11,611 bases of DNA from Gryganskiella cystojenkinii (GCA_015852425.1 JAAAIG010001053.1:1-11611); one strand, 5' to 3'; shown: positions 1 through 9,473, counted from the first letter of the stretch. The notes: generated from the letters alone by a model not told the origin. Program-made: numbers and translations.

Positions 1-298
1 TCAGTGTCAAAAATCGAAGCAAGAATCGGTCACAAACAAGAAAGGACGGCGGCTATTCTCTCCACGCTTTAATATTATTAATTTAACGGCGATTTTTTTT
101 TGGAGGGAGGAAGCAGTAAAGCGTTTGATCCGAGAGGGACTCGACGCTTCTTGGGGCTGCAAATTTGGTCCCTTTGGATACGAGGAGTTCAAATTACTGA
201 GGGAGGGGAGGGAGGTATCAAAGAGGTAAAGGCAAGACGATACAACACAGCTTTCTTTTCATTTATTTTGCTTTATGTGCTGCGCTGCATGGGAACAA
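1..298. other. Non-coding stretch downstream of the F-box gene
   Basis: No convincing coding region is seen here. Short open frames on both strands are low in complexity and resemble nothing known. There is an AT-rich patch around 69-84 and GA-rich runs on the plus strand around 100-220. The right end should hold the 3' UTR of the F-box gene, which reads leftwards and stops at 299. The rest may belong to the promoter or 3' region of a gene outside the window. Confidence 0.5.
262..267 (-). terminator. Probable poly(A) signal of the F-box gene
   Basis: The minus strand reads AATAAA here, about 31 nt beyond the TAA stop of the F-box gene. The hexamer is the canonical eukaryotic poly(A) signal. 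It is the nearest copy downstream of that stop, but no transcript end can be seen from DNA alone. Confidence 0.5.
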
Positions 299-2074
299 TT
301 AACGCTCTGGCAGGTAGAAATCTTCCAGCTTGGGCCACATCTCAAGAAGCCAGCGCATCTCCATGTTCTGCTCCAGATCGGACCGTTCATATCGGCCTGG
401 TATCCACCGTTTCGTCGGGTCCTCATCATCGCCATCAGCGCCTCCACCAACAACAGCCTGGCCTTCTTGGTAACTCTCTTCACCATTCGCTGCTTCTGCT
501 TCTGCTGCTGCTGCTGCATCTATGCGAACGACAGATCCGATAAAAACTCTCGTCAACTCCTTAAGCAACGAAAGTTGGCGCATCGTTTCTTTGTTCGCCT
601 CCGCGTCATGAGAAAAGACCAGTTGCAGGATCTCCAACGCCTGGAGGTTTGAGCAAGCCCATCGATGATTCTCCCAGAGTTTTTGTCTCGCCTTTTCTTG
701 TCCATCGCTCTCGTGATCTTCGTTTTCCCTGTCACCAGCATCGGCACCACCGCCATCATTCCCAGACTTATCTTTCGTTCCATCCTCGGCCGCGAAGTTC
801 TGATCCTTGGGTTTGTTCGGCAGCATGGACGCTGATATGGCCGACTTGGCTCTGTAGACCCAGTTGGCATCCACATCTGGGCAGGTCAATCGAACAAGAC
901 TCGGGCAGGTAAGCCGGATCACCTCACATATGCCACTGCTGATATCGCACGGTATCAGACTCAAGTCTTTCAGTTCGACCAATGATGGCAACGCCAAGGA
1001 AGAAGAAAATTCAAGCGTGCCTCCTCCGATATGTAATTCTTGTAATCCGGGACTGTGGGCCATAAGATCACCCAGGACCACATCCCCGAGAACGAGACAA
1101 CTGAGGATCATACGATAGAGCTTTGGGCAACGCGGCAGCGGCATGGTGACATGTGTTTGCATGAGAGCTTGATCATCGAGTAAGAAAGACTGGAGTTCAG
1201 GGCTATGGGCCATTACACTGATGACGCCTGGGAGACCGAGACCGTTGTTGTTCTTTAACTGGATAATTTTGAGACTGGAGGAGAGAGGTGTTGAATCTCT
1301 CATTTTTGTTGCTGCCACTGTTTCTGTTATGGATGACGTTGATGTTGACGGCAAATTTGATGATGCTCCTGTTGAGTCCGAGCGGAAAGAGGTCGCCGTT
1401 GTCACAGGTACCCAGGTGCCCTTCAGCTCACAATCTTTCATGGAGAGAAAGGTCAAATGTGGGGAGTTTTGTATGAGATGTTCTAAATCCGAAACGAGGA
1501 GTCCCGAGCTGTCGAGGATAACGTTCGTCAGGCGCTTGCAACCGCCTCCAGCCTGAGAAAACTGTCCTGACAAGATCGCACTTGGTAGCCGGAAGAGAGC
1601 CATTTGGAGTAGACTCGGGTTATTTCTCAGGAATTGCCCCATCATCGAGCTGTCCGTGCTGGAATCGCCTTTGTCCTTGATATTGTTACTACTGTAGTTG
1701 GTTTCACCAATGTCTGGGGTGCCGGTCGAGTTTGATTCGTCGCTGTTAGAAGGACCGATGACGGCCAGGGTTCGGAGATTCTTGGTAACGGTGAGGATCT
1801 CGTGAAAGAGTGGGTCGGGTACATGTATGAGTAGGTCTTTGATATGATGGCCATGGCGCTTAATCATAGCCACGGAGGGTCTCTTGCCTCTGTCCTTGCT
1901 CCACTCTCTGGTCTGGTTGTCTGATGAGGCCAAGGTGAATGGCGTCAGATTGACAATTTCGTAGACGAGCGAGTTAAAATTCGCGTGCCATTCCTTTGAG
2001 ACTCGAGAACAGCCTGCAATGTCCGGGTGGTTGAGGTACTTTGCAATCTCGAGGCATATCTCGGGTATATCCAT
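299..2074 (-). CDS. F-box / leucine-rich-repeat protein (591 aa)
   Basis: Probable substrate receptor of an SCF (Skp1-cullin-F-box) ubiquitin ligase: the F-box would bind Skp1 and the leucine-rich repeats would hold an unknown target. Residues 1-43 form the F-box, starting MDIPEICLEIAKYL and continuing DIAGCSRVSKEW, the usual Leu/Pro...Cys-Ser-x-Val-x-Lys-x-Trp pattern. LRR-like segments follow at about 179-217, 268-304, 316-354, 365-405 and 474-487, several with the landmarks CP.L or NSPHL/HSPEL. The repeats are separated by long disordered inserts: Ser/Thr/Asn-rich at 108-143 and 224-266, acidic Gly/Asp/Glu at 420-465, and Ala/Glu then Gly/Asp at 519-555. The C-terminus (RWLLEMWPKLEDFYLP) resembles the last LRR of fungal F-box proteins of this type. 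The frame is open further upstream to 2215, but only a TTG lies there. The ATG at 2074 has a strong context (ACCAATGG) and begins exactly at the F-box, so it is preferred. Single exon, TAA stop. The family is confident; the substrate is unknown. Confidence 0.88.
   Translation of the reverse strand: MDIPEICLEIAKYLNHPDIAGCSRVSKEWHANFNSLVYEIVNLTPFTLASSDNQTREWSKDRGKRPSVAMIKRHGHHIKDLLIHVPDPLFHEILTVTKNLRTLAVIGPSNSDESNSTGTPDIGETNYSSNNIKDKGDSSTDSSMMGQFLRNNPSLLQMALFRLPSAILSGQFSQAGGGCKRLTNVILDSSGLLVSDLEHLIQNSPHLTFLSMKDCELKGTWVPVTTATSFRSDSTGASSNLPSTSTSSITETVAATKMRDSTPLSSSLKIIQLKNNNGLGLPGVISVMAHSPELQSFLLDDQALMQTHVTMPLPRCPKLYRMILSCLVLGDVVLGDLMAHSPGLQELHIGGGTLEFSSSLALPSLVELKDLSLIPCDISSGICEVIRLTCPSLVRLTCPDVDANWVYRAKSAISASMLPNKPKDQNFAAEDGTKDKSGNDGGGADAGDRENEDHESDGQEKARQKLWENHRWACSNLQALEILQLVFSHDAEANKETMRQLSLLKELTRVFIGSVVRIDAAAAAEAEAANGEESYQEGQAVVGGGADGDDEDPTKRWIPGRYERSDLEQNMEMRWLLEMWPKLEDFYLPER
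502..516 (-). repeat. (CTG)5 trinucleotide repeat coding for alanine
   Basis: Five CTG units on the plus strand (CAG on the minus), flanked by CTGCTT imperfect units from 490, lie inside the F-box gene. In the coding frame they give the run DAAAAAEAEAANG near residues 519-530. The repeat sits in a predicted disordered insert just before the final LRR. Repeat tracts of this kind vary in length between strains, which would change the insert and not the fold. Confidence 0.75.
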
Positions 2075-2274
2075 TGGTGGTGAATTGGATTGGGAGAATA
2101 AAACGAGAGTAATGCCAGATGGAATGGGAGAGTCATGGGACAAGGTATTGTTGGCCGCAAAGCCACACAGATTCGCGAGGATTTTGGTGGCAAATAAAAC
2201 GCAATCCTCTGACAATAACAGTCATAGCAGAGCTGGGCTCGCATTTGCTTCGCCCACCATGCGCCTCGCTAGCG

Positions 2275-2283
2275 TATATTTAT
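2275..2283 (-). promoter_or_regulatory. TATA-like element upstream of the F-box gene
   Basis: The minus strand reads ATAAATATA here, about 200 nt before the F-box ATG. It is the most TATA-like sequence in the proximal upstream region. Whether it sets the transcription start is inference, and the distance would imply a leader of roughly 150-170 nt. Confidence 0.35.
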
Positions 2284-2628
2284 GGACGAGGAACCCACTT
2301 GGATTTTCTGCTGGATACTGAAGTTGGGCCCGAAGAAAAGTTATGACGATGCGACAACACTGCGTAGAACGGACGATGCTTGGTTACCTCTCTCAGTTAC
2401 CCGCTTTTTTTCAACCAACCAAGAAAATAAAAATAAAGAATCGATTTCTGCGAAAAAGTCGCGTCAACATCAGCAATAGAAGGCGTACAGTACACACTGC
2501 TAAGTACAAGTCATCCAAAACAAAACCAAAAAAAAGCATGTGAACCTTGCTATGGTCATGATATTCGAGCAAAAAAAAACAGCGTTCCCTTGTAAACTTA
2601 TGAAAAAAGTAAAAATAAAAAAACTGGA

Positions 2629-2651
2629 TTTTTTTTTTTATTTTTTTTTTC
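2629..2651. repeat. Long poly(T)/poly(dA:dT) tract
   Basis: A nearly pure T run interrupted by one A and ending before CTTTCG. It lies about 555 nt upstream of the F-box ATG. Poly(dA:dT) tracts commonly exclude nucleosomes in fungal promoters, so it may mark the far edge of the F-box promoter. It is also a place where assemblies often miscount bases. Confidence 0.7.
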
Positions 2652-2815
2652 TTTCGTTTTTCAACTTCATTTTGTCATTCTTCGATTGTCCAGCGTGGCA
2701 AGATGGGATGGTTTCAATTTGGTGTTTAAAAGGAGTTCTGTATGAAAAAAAGAGAAAAGCAAAGTACACAAAATGAAAGTAGAATCTTTGCTATTAGACT
2801 ATTAGTCGCACGAAA

Positions 2816-2821
2816 TTTATT
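2816..2821 (-). terminator. Candidate poly(A) signal of the large LEA-like gene
   Basis: The minus strand reads AATAAA about 170 nt past the TAA stop at 2992. It is the first canonical hexamer downstream of that gene on its own strand. A weaker, non-canonical signal nearer the stop cannot be excluded. Confidence 0.4.
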
Positions 2822-2991
2822 ATTCAGTGGACGAGAGACGGAAGATGAAGAGGGAAGAATGGAACGTTACAAGTTATCAGAGAGGGAGGCAAAATTGAGA
2901 ATGCGAGCATTTGTTGAGGTCGTAAAGAAGATTAAACATTTACTATCTAAAACGAAAATAAAAAAGTGTGAAGAATGACAAAATTCGTATA

Positions 2992-5900
2992 TTATTCCGC
3001 CACCTTCGTCGCCCAAGTCAGGAGATCCTTCCAGGCTGGTCCAGAGTTCGTGAAGTAATTCTCAGAGTCCAAATTAGCAGGAGGGATTTTCTTGTCAATA
3101 GGCCAGACCGACCCTGAGGACCATTCCGGAGTTGTCTCAATGTTGCCGACATTGAGGACCGGGAAAAACGAATTAAAGAACATGTTGAGGTCGCTCGTCT
3201 GGCCAGCTTGCACCGCCTCTGTGAAAACAGGGAGAGCATCTTTGTTGAAACGATTGCTACGAGTGAAACCAAACTGCAACTTGAACGTCACAGGCTGGTA
3301 CTCATTAGTAAGGTCAGTAGAGACATCACCAGCGAGAGAAAAGCCGTAATTCCCAAGAACAGACGCATTAGCGGCTTTCCATGGAGGCCCAAACTGAAGG
3401 AAGAGATCAGACATAGAGGGGTGATGAACGAGGTCCACGACAAGAGACTTGACTTTTGTCGAAATACCAGTAAAGGGATTCTTCATCGGTATGATCAGGT
3501 CCACGATGCCGTTGTTGATAGTGTTTGGTGTGGATCTCATCTCCCATTTCTGGGCATATGGTGGAATGGCATTTGGAGTCACAAAGTAATAGGGAATCGT
3601 AGAGCCGGTCCGCAAACTGCTCAATCCCTTGTCCAAAGCCTTGTTCGAAGTGGCGCCTGGAAGAGCATACAACGTAACTGGAACAGGTCCTGAGCCAATT
3701 CCAATGGCAATGGCAAGACCGCCGGCGCTTGAATAATCCAGGAAAGCCCAAGACGCCATGTAATTGTCTCCTGGTACAAGTGTCACGTTCTTGGAGAGGG
3801 AATAGCCACCGAGTCCCTCTGGAGTATAGTCAGTTCCCATCATGAGTTTTAGGTCTCCGATGTGAAGGGTCAATTTGCTGGGGTTGTGGATGTTGACGAC
3901 GACACTTGTCAAGTCCAGCTCGACACCGACGACATAGGGCATGTCAATCTTCTTGAGTCCCTGGAGACCCGCCAGTGGGCTCGTGACATTGAGAGGGATA
4001 CCCTTGATCTCAACAAGACCAAAGGGTCCGAGCTTTAGCATCGAATCGGCGGTGCCACGAAGACCGAGGTTGTAGATCGTCGCATTGTTAAGAGCACCGA
4101 TGAAGGTTGGGTAGGTTTCATCCATCGCTGCTGCGTCAATGATCAGCTCAGACGAAGGAGTCGTGGTCGATACCGTGTTACCGTTGACAACACATGCAGC
4201 ATATGGGGTCTTCAAAACACCAACAACATTCTTGTGCTCGTCCAAGACCTGGATGTTCTGACTCAGAGAATCAATGGGAGCGTTCTTGAAAGGCAAGTTC
4301 GTCTTGGCCGTAATGCTCGACGTCGCCAATGGCCTGTCGACACAGGTGTCACAAGCAAAGTCCATCGACATGGCATCAATCGTCACAGACTCGATTGGTG
4401 GAGCAGACAATGGTGGGAGAGCAGTCGACAGCGTGAGACTCTTGATTGCAGTATCCAACCAAGCGACACCAGGAGCTCCAGTACCAACGGCAACAAGAGG
4501 GGTCGAAATGTTGTTGAGCGCGTTATGGAAGATTCCCTGCAATATCGGGGTCATGTCACTGCCGTTAGGAACAATCGAAGCTTGGAGAGCAAACTTCGAT
4601 TCGCCGTGAGGAACCAACGAGAGACCATTCGCGACCGCTGGTCCAAGAACTAACTTGCCAAACATTGTGTTGAACTGCGACACAAGGATAACCATACCGA
4701 TCGTCGACGGGTTCTGCAGCGAGGCATCAATGGTCAAGTGCAAACCCTTGTCATCAACGGTATCAATAATGTAACCACCGAGTTGGAGACCAGCCAGCTT
4801 GTTGAACCCATCGAGAGTCACGGTCTTGGTCATGGAGACACCAGGGATGGGAGCACCCATTGTCGTCACAACAATACCGGCTGTCGAGATTGTCCAATCA
4901 AACTTGGCGTTGTTGAGGGCAAAGACTGTGAAATCGGTGTAGGCTGCAGTGTCCGTGATCGTAAATGCAACTCCCTTCAAGTCCAGAGCGGCTCCCTTGT
5001 CAGCAACAGCGCTGACTGTCGGCATCATCATCGAACCAATCGCCTTGCCATTGTAAGACACCACAACAGGGTTGGGGAACGAGATCTGGGCATCCATAGG
5101 ACCAGTGTTGGAGATCATACCCTTGATATCGGTATGGAAACTGGTGTCCGTGGGTCCCTGGATGGTAATGGCATCAAAGGCGAGAGAAGATGCATCAACA
5201 AGAATCTGGGCAATGGGGGTACCGACAATGGGGAGCAACTTCAAGATGGTCTGATCCGTGTTGGTAGTGACACCGGTCTGGGTGTAGGGCATGGTGACTT
5301 GGTATTCGCCGACCTTGACCGTCGTGGTCATGGTGATGTCGACTTGGAGACCGGCCATAGCCTTCATCGTGAACTCGGCAACGTTGAATCCAACAAACAA
5401 GCTAGATGGAGGCTTACCGCCAGCCTGGAGCGAGAGAAGACCATCAAAAGCATCGGTGTTCAAGCCGTTCTTGACAGCCTGAGCACGGATCAGCGTAACA
5501 AGGTCATGAGGGTTGGTGTTCATGGTCAACGGAGCTGTGATGGTACCCTGACCAGTTCCAGGAATGACTGGAGGACTCGTAAAGGTCGAGGTGACCGTAC
5601 CGACCGAGAGATCGCCATAGGTAATCTTGGTATCGATGGAGAGAATGGTCATGGCAGGGACGAAGGGGTTGTTGACGGTGACCACAGTCTGAGCGAGACC
5701 ATTGACAAGAGTAGTGTCGAGAACAATCAAGCTGGCACTGGCAAGGAGCTTGGACTGAAGACCAGGCATCTGCGTCTGGATATTCAAAGCACCAAAGGCT
5801 AGAGCCAACGATTCGACATTCGTGCTGGTGGGAGTACCAACAATGTTGACAGTAGCACCAGCACCACTGGTGTACAGGTTCAACAACTCGAGACCCTCAG

Positions 5901-8111
5901 GCGACTTGGCAGGATCGATGGTTGAGGTCGTAGCAACAGTGTTGGCACCAGGGACGAGCGCCAGGTTGGGCATGGTCACAGTTCCGAGGTTGACACCCTT
6001 GTACATCAGCGCAAGGACAACATCGCCAGCATTCAACGAGATCGACGAGGGGTTGACAATGACAACCGAGATGGCCATAGTCAAACCAGTGGGTGTACCA
6101 GAGATAACCTGGAGCGAGGTGATGGTGGGAGCAGGGTTGGCGAGACTCTGGAGACCGCTCAGCTGGGTTGAGGCATTAAAGGGGATGTTGACCAGGTTGA
6201 CAACACCGATGGAAGTGTTGGCAAAGACCGAGGCTTGGCCAACAACTTGGAAGGGAAGATCAGCACCAATAGTGAGATCGCGATTGAACTCTTGGAAAGG
6301 AGCGTGGGATGCTTCAGGGACCACGAGAGGTGTAGCCAACAAGTTGAAGGTCAAGGTGCCCGAGGCCATGTCCGAGGTCGAGGGGTTGTAAGACGAGTTT
6401 AGGCTGGCGATGGTGACACCTCCACGAGAAAGAGAGAACGCGTTCGAGACCTGCTGGAACTGGATGTTGAAACCAAAGCCGTCGGGGAGACTGTAGTTGG
6501 CAATGACGCCAGTCGAGGTCGTGACAGGTTCATAAGCAGTGGGAGGGGTAAAGACCAAACCAAGAGCACCAAGATTCAGCGCCTTGATGAGTGTGAGAGG
6601 AGTGGGCGACTGGAGAGGGACGTTCAGCTTCAAGTTCTTGACCGCGGCAGAGAGCCACTCGAGTGAGTTAACGCCATCAGGCTTGACCTCGACACCAGTG
6701 GCAGTGGTGTTGGTCACAACATTGCCAATGTAACGCGACATCATCTCAGAGGTGACAGCAAGACCGTTGGTGGTGTTTTGAGGGATCAAGTAACCCTTCA
6801 TGCTCAATGTCTGTTGGCCACGCACCATGGTCAAGTTGCTCGAGGTGACATAGCCCATGAGCACGTCCTTGTACGAGATGGCCAAGGTCAACGAACCCAT
6901 GTACATCTGGATCGACGAGGGGTTGAAGACACTGGTGTCGATCTCGATGAGGATACCCTTTCCAAAGGGATCATCGCCAGGGAGAGAAAATCGATCGATC
7001 TTGATGTTGCTCAGACCGTTGAATGCTAATATACACGGTGATGATGGACGAGGACGAAAGGTGAATATTAGCATCCCAGGACTTTGCTCGTCTGTTAAGA
7101 AAAGTCCGTACCCTATTTCATTCTTACCCTTGACAGTGATGTCCTTGCTCAGAGTGAGATCCTTGACAGTGTGACCGAGGGCCTTGACATTGAGCTTTCC
7201 CTGGAGGTGCCAGATAAAAGCGTCGGCGTTGAGCATGTAACTCGAGAACTCGGTGAATGCAGTGGCGTTGGTGACCTTGAAAGCACTGGCCAAGTTGAGG
7301 GATCCTTCGCCTCCACTGTTAATGAGAGGATGATATAGTAGTGGCAAAGAAAGGAATAAGAGGAAAGAGGTTGTGGCGAGTGATCAGAAATGATGAGAGA
7401 GATCGAGAAGCGGGGATGTGTCAGGATGATAGCATATTGGACGAGAGTTGCTCGAAGGTAAACATGGATATTGCTTTATGCTTGGTGATACAGCAGGATC
7501 AGAGAATGTTGTCGGGATCACTTACGAGGCCTTGCTGGTGCCGGGAATATCGGTGGTGCCGAGCTCAACGCCGTTCCATGAGACGTGGACGGTCTCAGGG
7601 AACGAGATCTCGGCACTGAAGGGACCTGTTTTCTCCATTTTACCGATCATGGCAATGCTCATAGTCGTTGGCGACGGGTCAGTGATATCCTACGAGTCAG
7701 TAACGGTGGAGGGAGGGAAGGGGGAATCAAAGCGAGTGTTCAGTCAGAGACAGCGCAGAAACAAGGACATCACCACCTCATAATTGTATTCATGACAGAT
7801 AAGTGGAGGATGAAGTAGGTATGGAGAATGAAAAGGCGTGTGTATTAGGAAATGTCGGCAAAGAGGGGACTTACAATCGAGCTGAAATTAATCGTGGCTT
7901 TGTTCATTAGATCTTGTGCGATTTTTGGCATGATCACATAAAGGGCGAGAAGAACTGCGACGATCAACGCAATGATCGCGTTCGGGATACAAAAGTACCA
8001 GAACTTGCGACGACGGTAAAACTTTGGACGCTCGGCCTGTTTTACATCATCGTATTCCTCAAATTCATCACGTTGGTGATCTTCATCCTCTTCACGGATA
8101 TCGAAAGCCAT
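2992..8111 (-). CDS. LEA-2/DUF3712-like multi-domain vacuolar-type membrane protein (four exons, 1540 aa)
   Basis: Exons: 8111-7875, 7689-7526, 7315-7128 and 7025-2992. Joined they give 4623 nt, an exact multiple of three (1540 aa plus TAA). The N-terminus is acidic and cytosolic-looking (residues 1-32), then a basic FYRRRK stop, one membrane helix at about 38-60 and a very large C-terminal region. With about fifteen N-glycosylation sequons this suggests type II topology with a luminal array. The array has beta domains of the fungal DUF3712/LEA-2 type, recognisable by hydrophobic-alternating strands, NPSS/NPST turns, a YxGxxLG hairpin and a closing LxPG. I count five such segments (about 77-130, 200-279, 342-449, 492-568, 624-699) and five matching ones from 814 on (about 814-868, 938-1016, 1075-1159, 1220-1294, 1355-1502), so the protein is an internal duplication. 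Known relatives in architecture are yeast Tag1 and Vac7 and animal TMEM106B, for which lipid transfer or signalling at the vacuole/lysosome has been proposed. Assignment to that group is inference. The only luminal cysteines are at 1088, 1091 and 1141. Family confidence is high; specific function is unknown. Confidence 0.87.
7026..7127 (-). other. Intron 3 (102 nt, stop-free, length divisible by three)
   Basis: Donor GTAAGA at 7127 and acceptor ATATTAG ending at 7026, with a TGCTAAT branch-like motif inside. The reading frame stays open through it, so an ORF caller would absorb it as 34 extra codons. Evidence that it is spliced: with the intron removed, residues around the junction (DITVKAFNGLSNI) align without gaps to the second internal copy (TVTLDGFNKLAGL). 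The 34 retained residues have no counterpart there and are compositionally unlike the beta domains. Confidence 0.85.
7316..7525 (-). other. Intron 2 (210 nt)
   Basis: Donor GTAAGT starts at 7525 and acceptor TTAACAG ends at 7316, after a pyrimidine-rich stretch. Joining gives the codon TC|T (Ser134) and the protein text GTSKASGGEGSLNL, which aligns without a gap to VSAVADKGAALDL of the second internal copy. An ATG at 7347 opens the long downstream frame but lies inside this intron and is not a real start. Confidence 0.88.
7690..7874 (-). other. Intron 1 (185 nt)
   Basis: Donor GTAAGT starts at 7874 and acceptor CGTAG ends at 7690; a CTGAC branch-like motif lies at 7747-7743 and another close to the acceptor. 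It separates codon 79 (Ile) from codon 80 (Asp) in phase 0. The join reads NFSSIDITDPSPTTMSIAM, the typical first strands of a DUF3712/LEA-2 domain. Confidence 0.88.
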
Positions 8112-8330
8112 AGGTTTGGACGTTGGGCGTATTAGGGAGTCTGGTAGAGCGGTTTAGAGAAGGTAAGGATGAGGGTGAAGGTATAGAGAGGGAGGGAGCG
8201 TGCCGCGTTCAACCTTGAGAAGAAGAAAGGGAGAGGAGGGGGTGATGATGATCACAGGGAAGGGTATGGAAGAGGAAGGGCGGGGATCAAGGACGGGAGA
8301 AACAAAAAGACCAAGATATCAGACCACAAA
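8112..8330 (-). promoter_or_regulatory. Pyrimidine-rich leader of the large LEA-like gene
   Basis: On the coding strand the 200 nt before the ATG at 8111 are rich in C and T, seen as GA-rich runs such as GAGAGGGAGGGAG on the plus strand at 8187-8199. CT-rich blocks between TATA and ATG are common in well-expressed fungal genes and often surround the transcription start. No upstream ATG frame of note was recognised. Confidence 0.4.
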
Positions 8331-8377
8331 AAAGGAGGGAAAGAATCAAAAACAGTTGCGCAGGGGATGCTGTCTCC

Positions 8378-8383
8378 TTTATA
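8378..8383 (-). promoter_or_regulatory. TATA box candidate of the large LEA-like gene
   Basis: The minus strand reads GATATAAAGG, with TATAAA at 8383-8378, about 270 nt before the ATG and just upstream of the CT-rich leader. Together with the CCAAT pentamer about 70 nt further upstream it makes a plausible core promoter. The inferred leader of more than 200 nt is long but not exceptional. Confidence 0.5.
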
Positions 8384-8452
8384 TCGGAGAGCAAGAGGGC
8401 CGAGGAACGGAGGAACGGCAATCATTTACTATAATAGAAAAGAGTCGACAAC

Positions 8453-8457
8453 ATTGG
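8453..8457 (-). promoter_or_regulatory. CCAAT box candidate
   Basis: The minus strand reads CCCCCAATG, about 70 nt upstream of the TATAAA and on the same strand. The spacing fits a CCAAT element bound by the Hap/NF-Y complex. A pentamer alone is weak evidence; the spacing to the TATA box is what makes it worth noting. Confidence 0.35.
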
Positions 8458-9138
8458 GGGTTTGTAAGGACAAATGAGCAGAAAGGAGGTTTTGCTTTCG
8501 CTCGCGCTCTGTTCTGCTTCAGGATTTCCCTTCAGTTGTACAACTCAGATTCACAGTGGTTTGCGCCGCGCGCAAAGGTCTTCCAAAACGGTCAAAAATA
8601 ACGTTTTTTTCTTGTTAATGTGTACTGTTGTTGTTTTGCTCGATGCGCTTTTCTCTCTTGGGTGCACAATAAAGGAGCGAGAGGGCTCAGATTTTTGCTT
8701 GTGCTAGTATGTCAACGGCTTGGAGGAGCAACGAATGCAGGCAAATCAAAAGGTATCAAGAATGAGGAGTAGGTGCCGTTCACCTATGAAAAGCAGATGG
8801 ATTCTGATCAACAGGGGGAAACCTATTTTGACTTTCGTCTTTCTCCACGGTGCGGGGGTTTCTCCTGTCTCACTGCTTACGATGTACGATTCATAATGGA
8901 ACTACGATGGATTTTTCGCGGACGGAATGGGGAGACTTGTTGCGACGAGGTATGTGTCACGAAAGCATAATTTTAACGTTCACTCATTGTGGGAGGAATC
9001 AAAACGCTAAAATCAACAGAGCGAATACCCGGTTTACGCCCTCGTTCTCGACCCAACTCTGCTTCAATTTTTGTGCCACCTTGGACAAGTCTTGCTTGCA
9101 CGATGTTGCTGTTTCTTGTGTTTTTCGCTGCTGCTGTC

Positions 9139-9156
9139 TTTTTTTTAAAAAAAAAA
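9139..9156. repeat. T8-A10 palindromic tract
   Basis: Eight T are followed directly by ten A, making a 16-bp perfect T/A palindrome inside the large intergenic region. It could fold back or act as a nucleosome-excluding element. Nothing else ties it to a gene. Confidence 0.6.
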
Positions 9157-9473
9157 CGCAAACACACCCGGACAGAGTCAAAGACATCGAGGAACAAAGT
9201 AACCACTAGTCCCGTGTTTGTTTTCGAAGCGAGAAACGATGAAAGCATGTTGCTTGTGCTTCTGCGTTCAATCTTATTCCTCCCGCTTTTCTTCTGGGTT
9301 TTGGATCGCTTCTCAACAGCTGTTTGTTGTCGCGATGGGGGTTTTCTAGATGTTCCTTTTGAGAGCCTTTTTTTTGCCTTGATAAACATCACCGCACTAT
9401 GCTCTCCCCAGTCGGATGTTGAGCACAAGTGACCTTCTCTTCCAGCTCATCTCCTGGGTTGCACGAAAAGTTC

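Larger units (their letters stand above)
2075..2991. other. Intergenic region between F-box gene and large gene
   Basis: About 0.9 kb with no supportable gene. Reading leftwards it should hold the 3' UTR of the large LEA-like gene first and then the promoter of the F-box gene. The sequence is A-rich on the plus strand at 2400-2620 and contains a long T tract at 2629-2651. Short open frames such as those at 2540-2776 and 2742-2978 translate to Lys/Phe-rich low-complexity peptides and are not credible genes. Confidence 0.6.

Noticed and set aside
2075..2215. 47-residue N-terminal extension of the F-box protein
   Set aside because: The upstream start is TTG, not ATG, and the F-box begins exactly at the well-placed ATG at 2074.
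4738..5802. A 354-codon open frame on the plus strand inside the large gene
   Set aside because: It starts with GTG, has no known motifs, and lies wholly antisense to an exon with strong family similarity. Codon bias of the sense gene explains the lack of antisense stops.
7092..7127. Alternative acceptor TTAACAG inside intron 3 giving a 36-nt intron
   Set aside because: 36 nt is below the usual minimum intron size and would leave 22 residues with no counterpart in the second internal copy.
7316..7347. ATG at 7347 as the start of the large protein
   Set aside because: It lies in intron 2, would remove the membrane anchor and first beta strands, and the spliced exons match the family and the second internal copy without gaps.
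7690..7874. C/D snoRNA-like boxes (GTGATGT and CTGA) in intron 1
   Set aside because: The boxes do not match consensus well, no terminal stem was seen, and CTGAC is explained as a branch-site sequence.
8973..9432. Overlapping frames of about 150 codons on both strands in the intergenic region
   Set aside because: They mirror each other over low-complexity DNA, the plus frame starts with TTG, and neither shows conserved motifs or splice sites. The hydrophobic runs come from T tracts.
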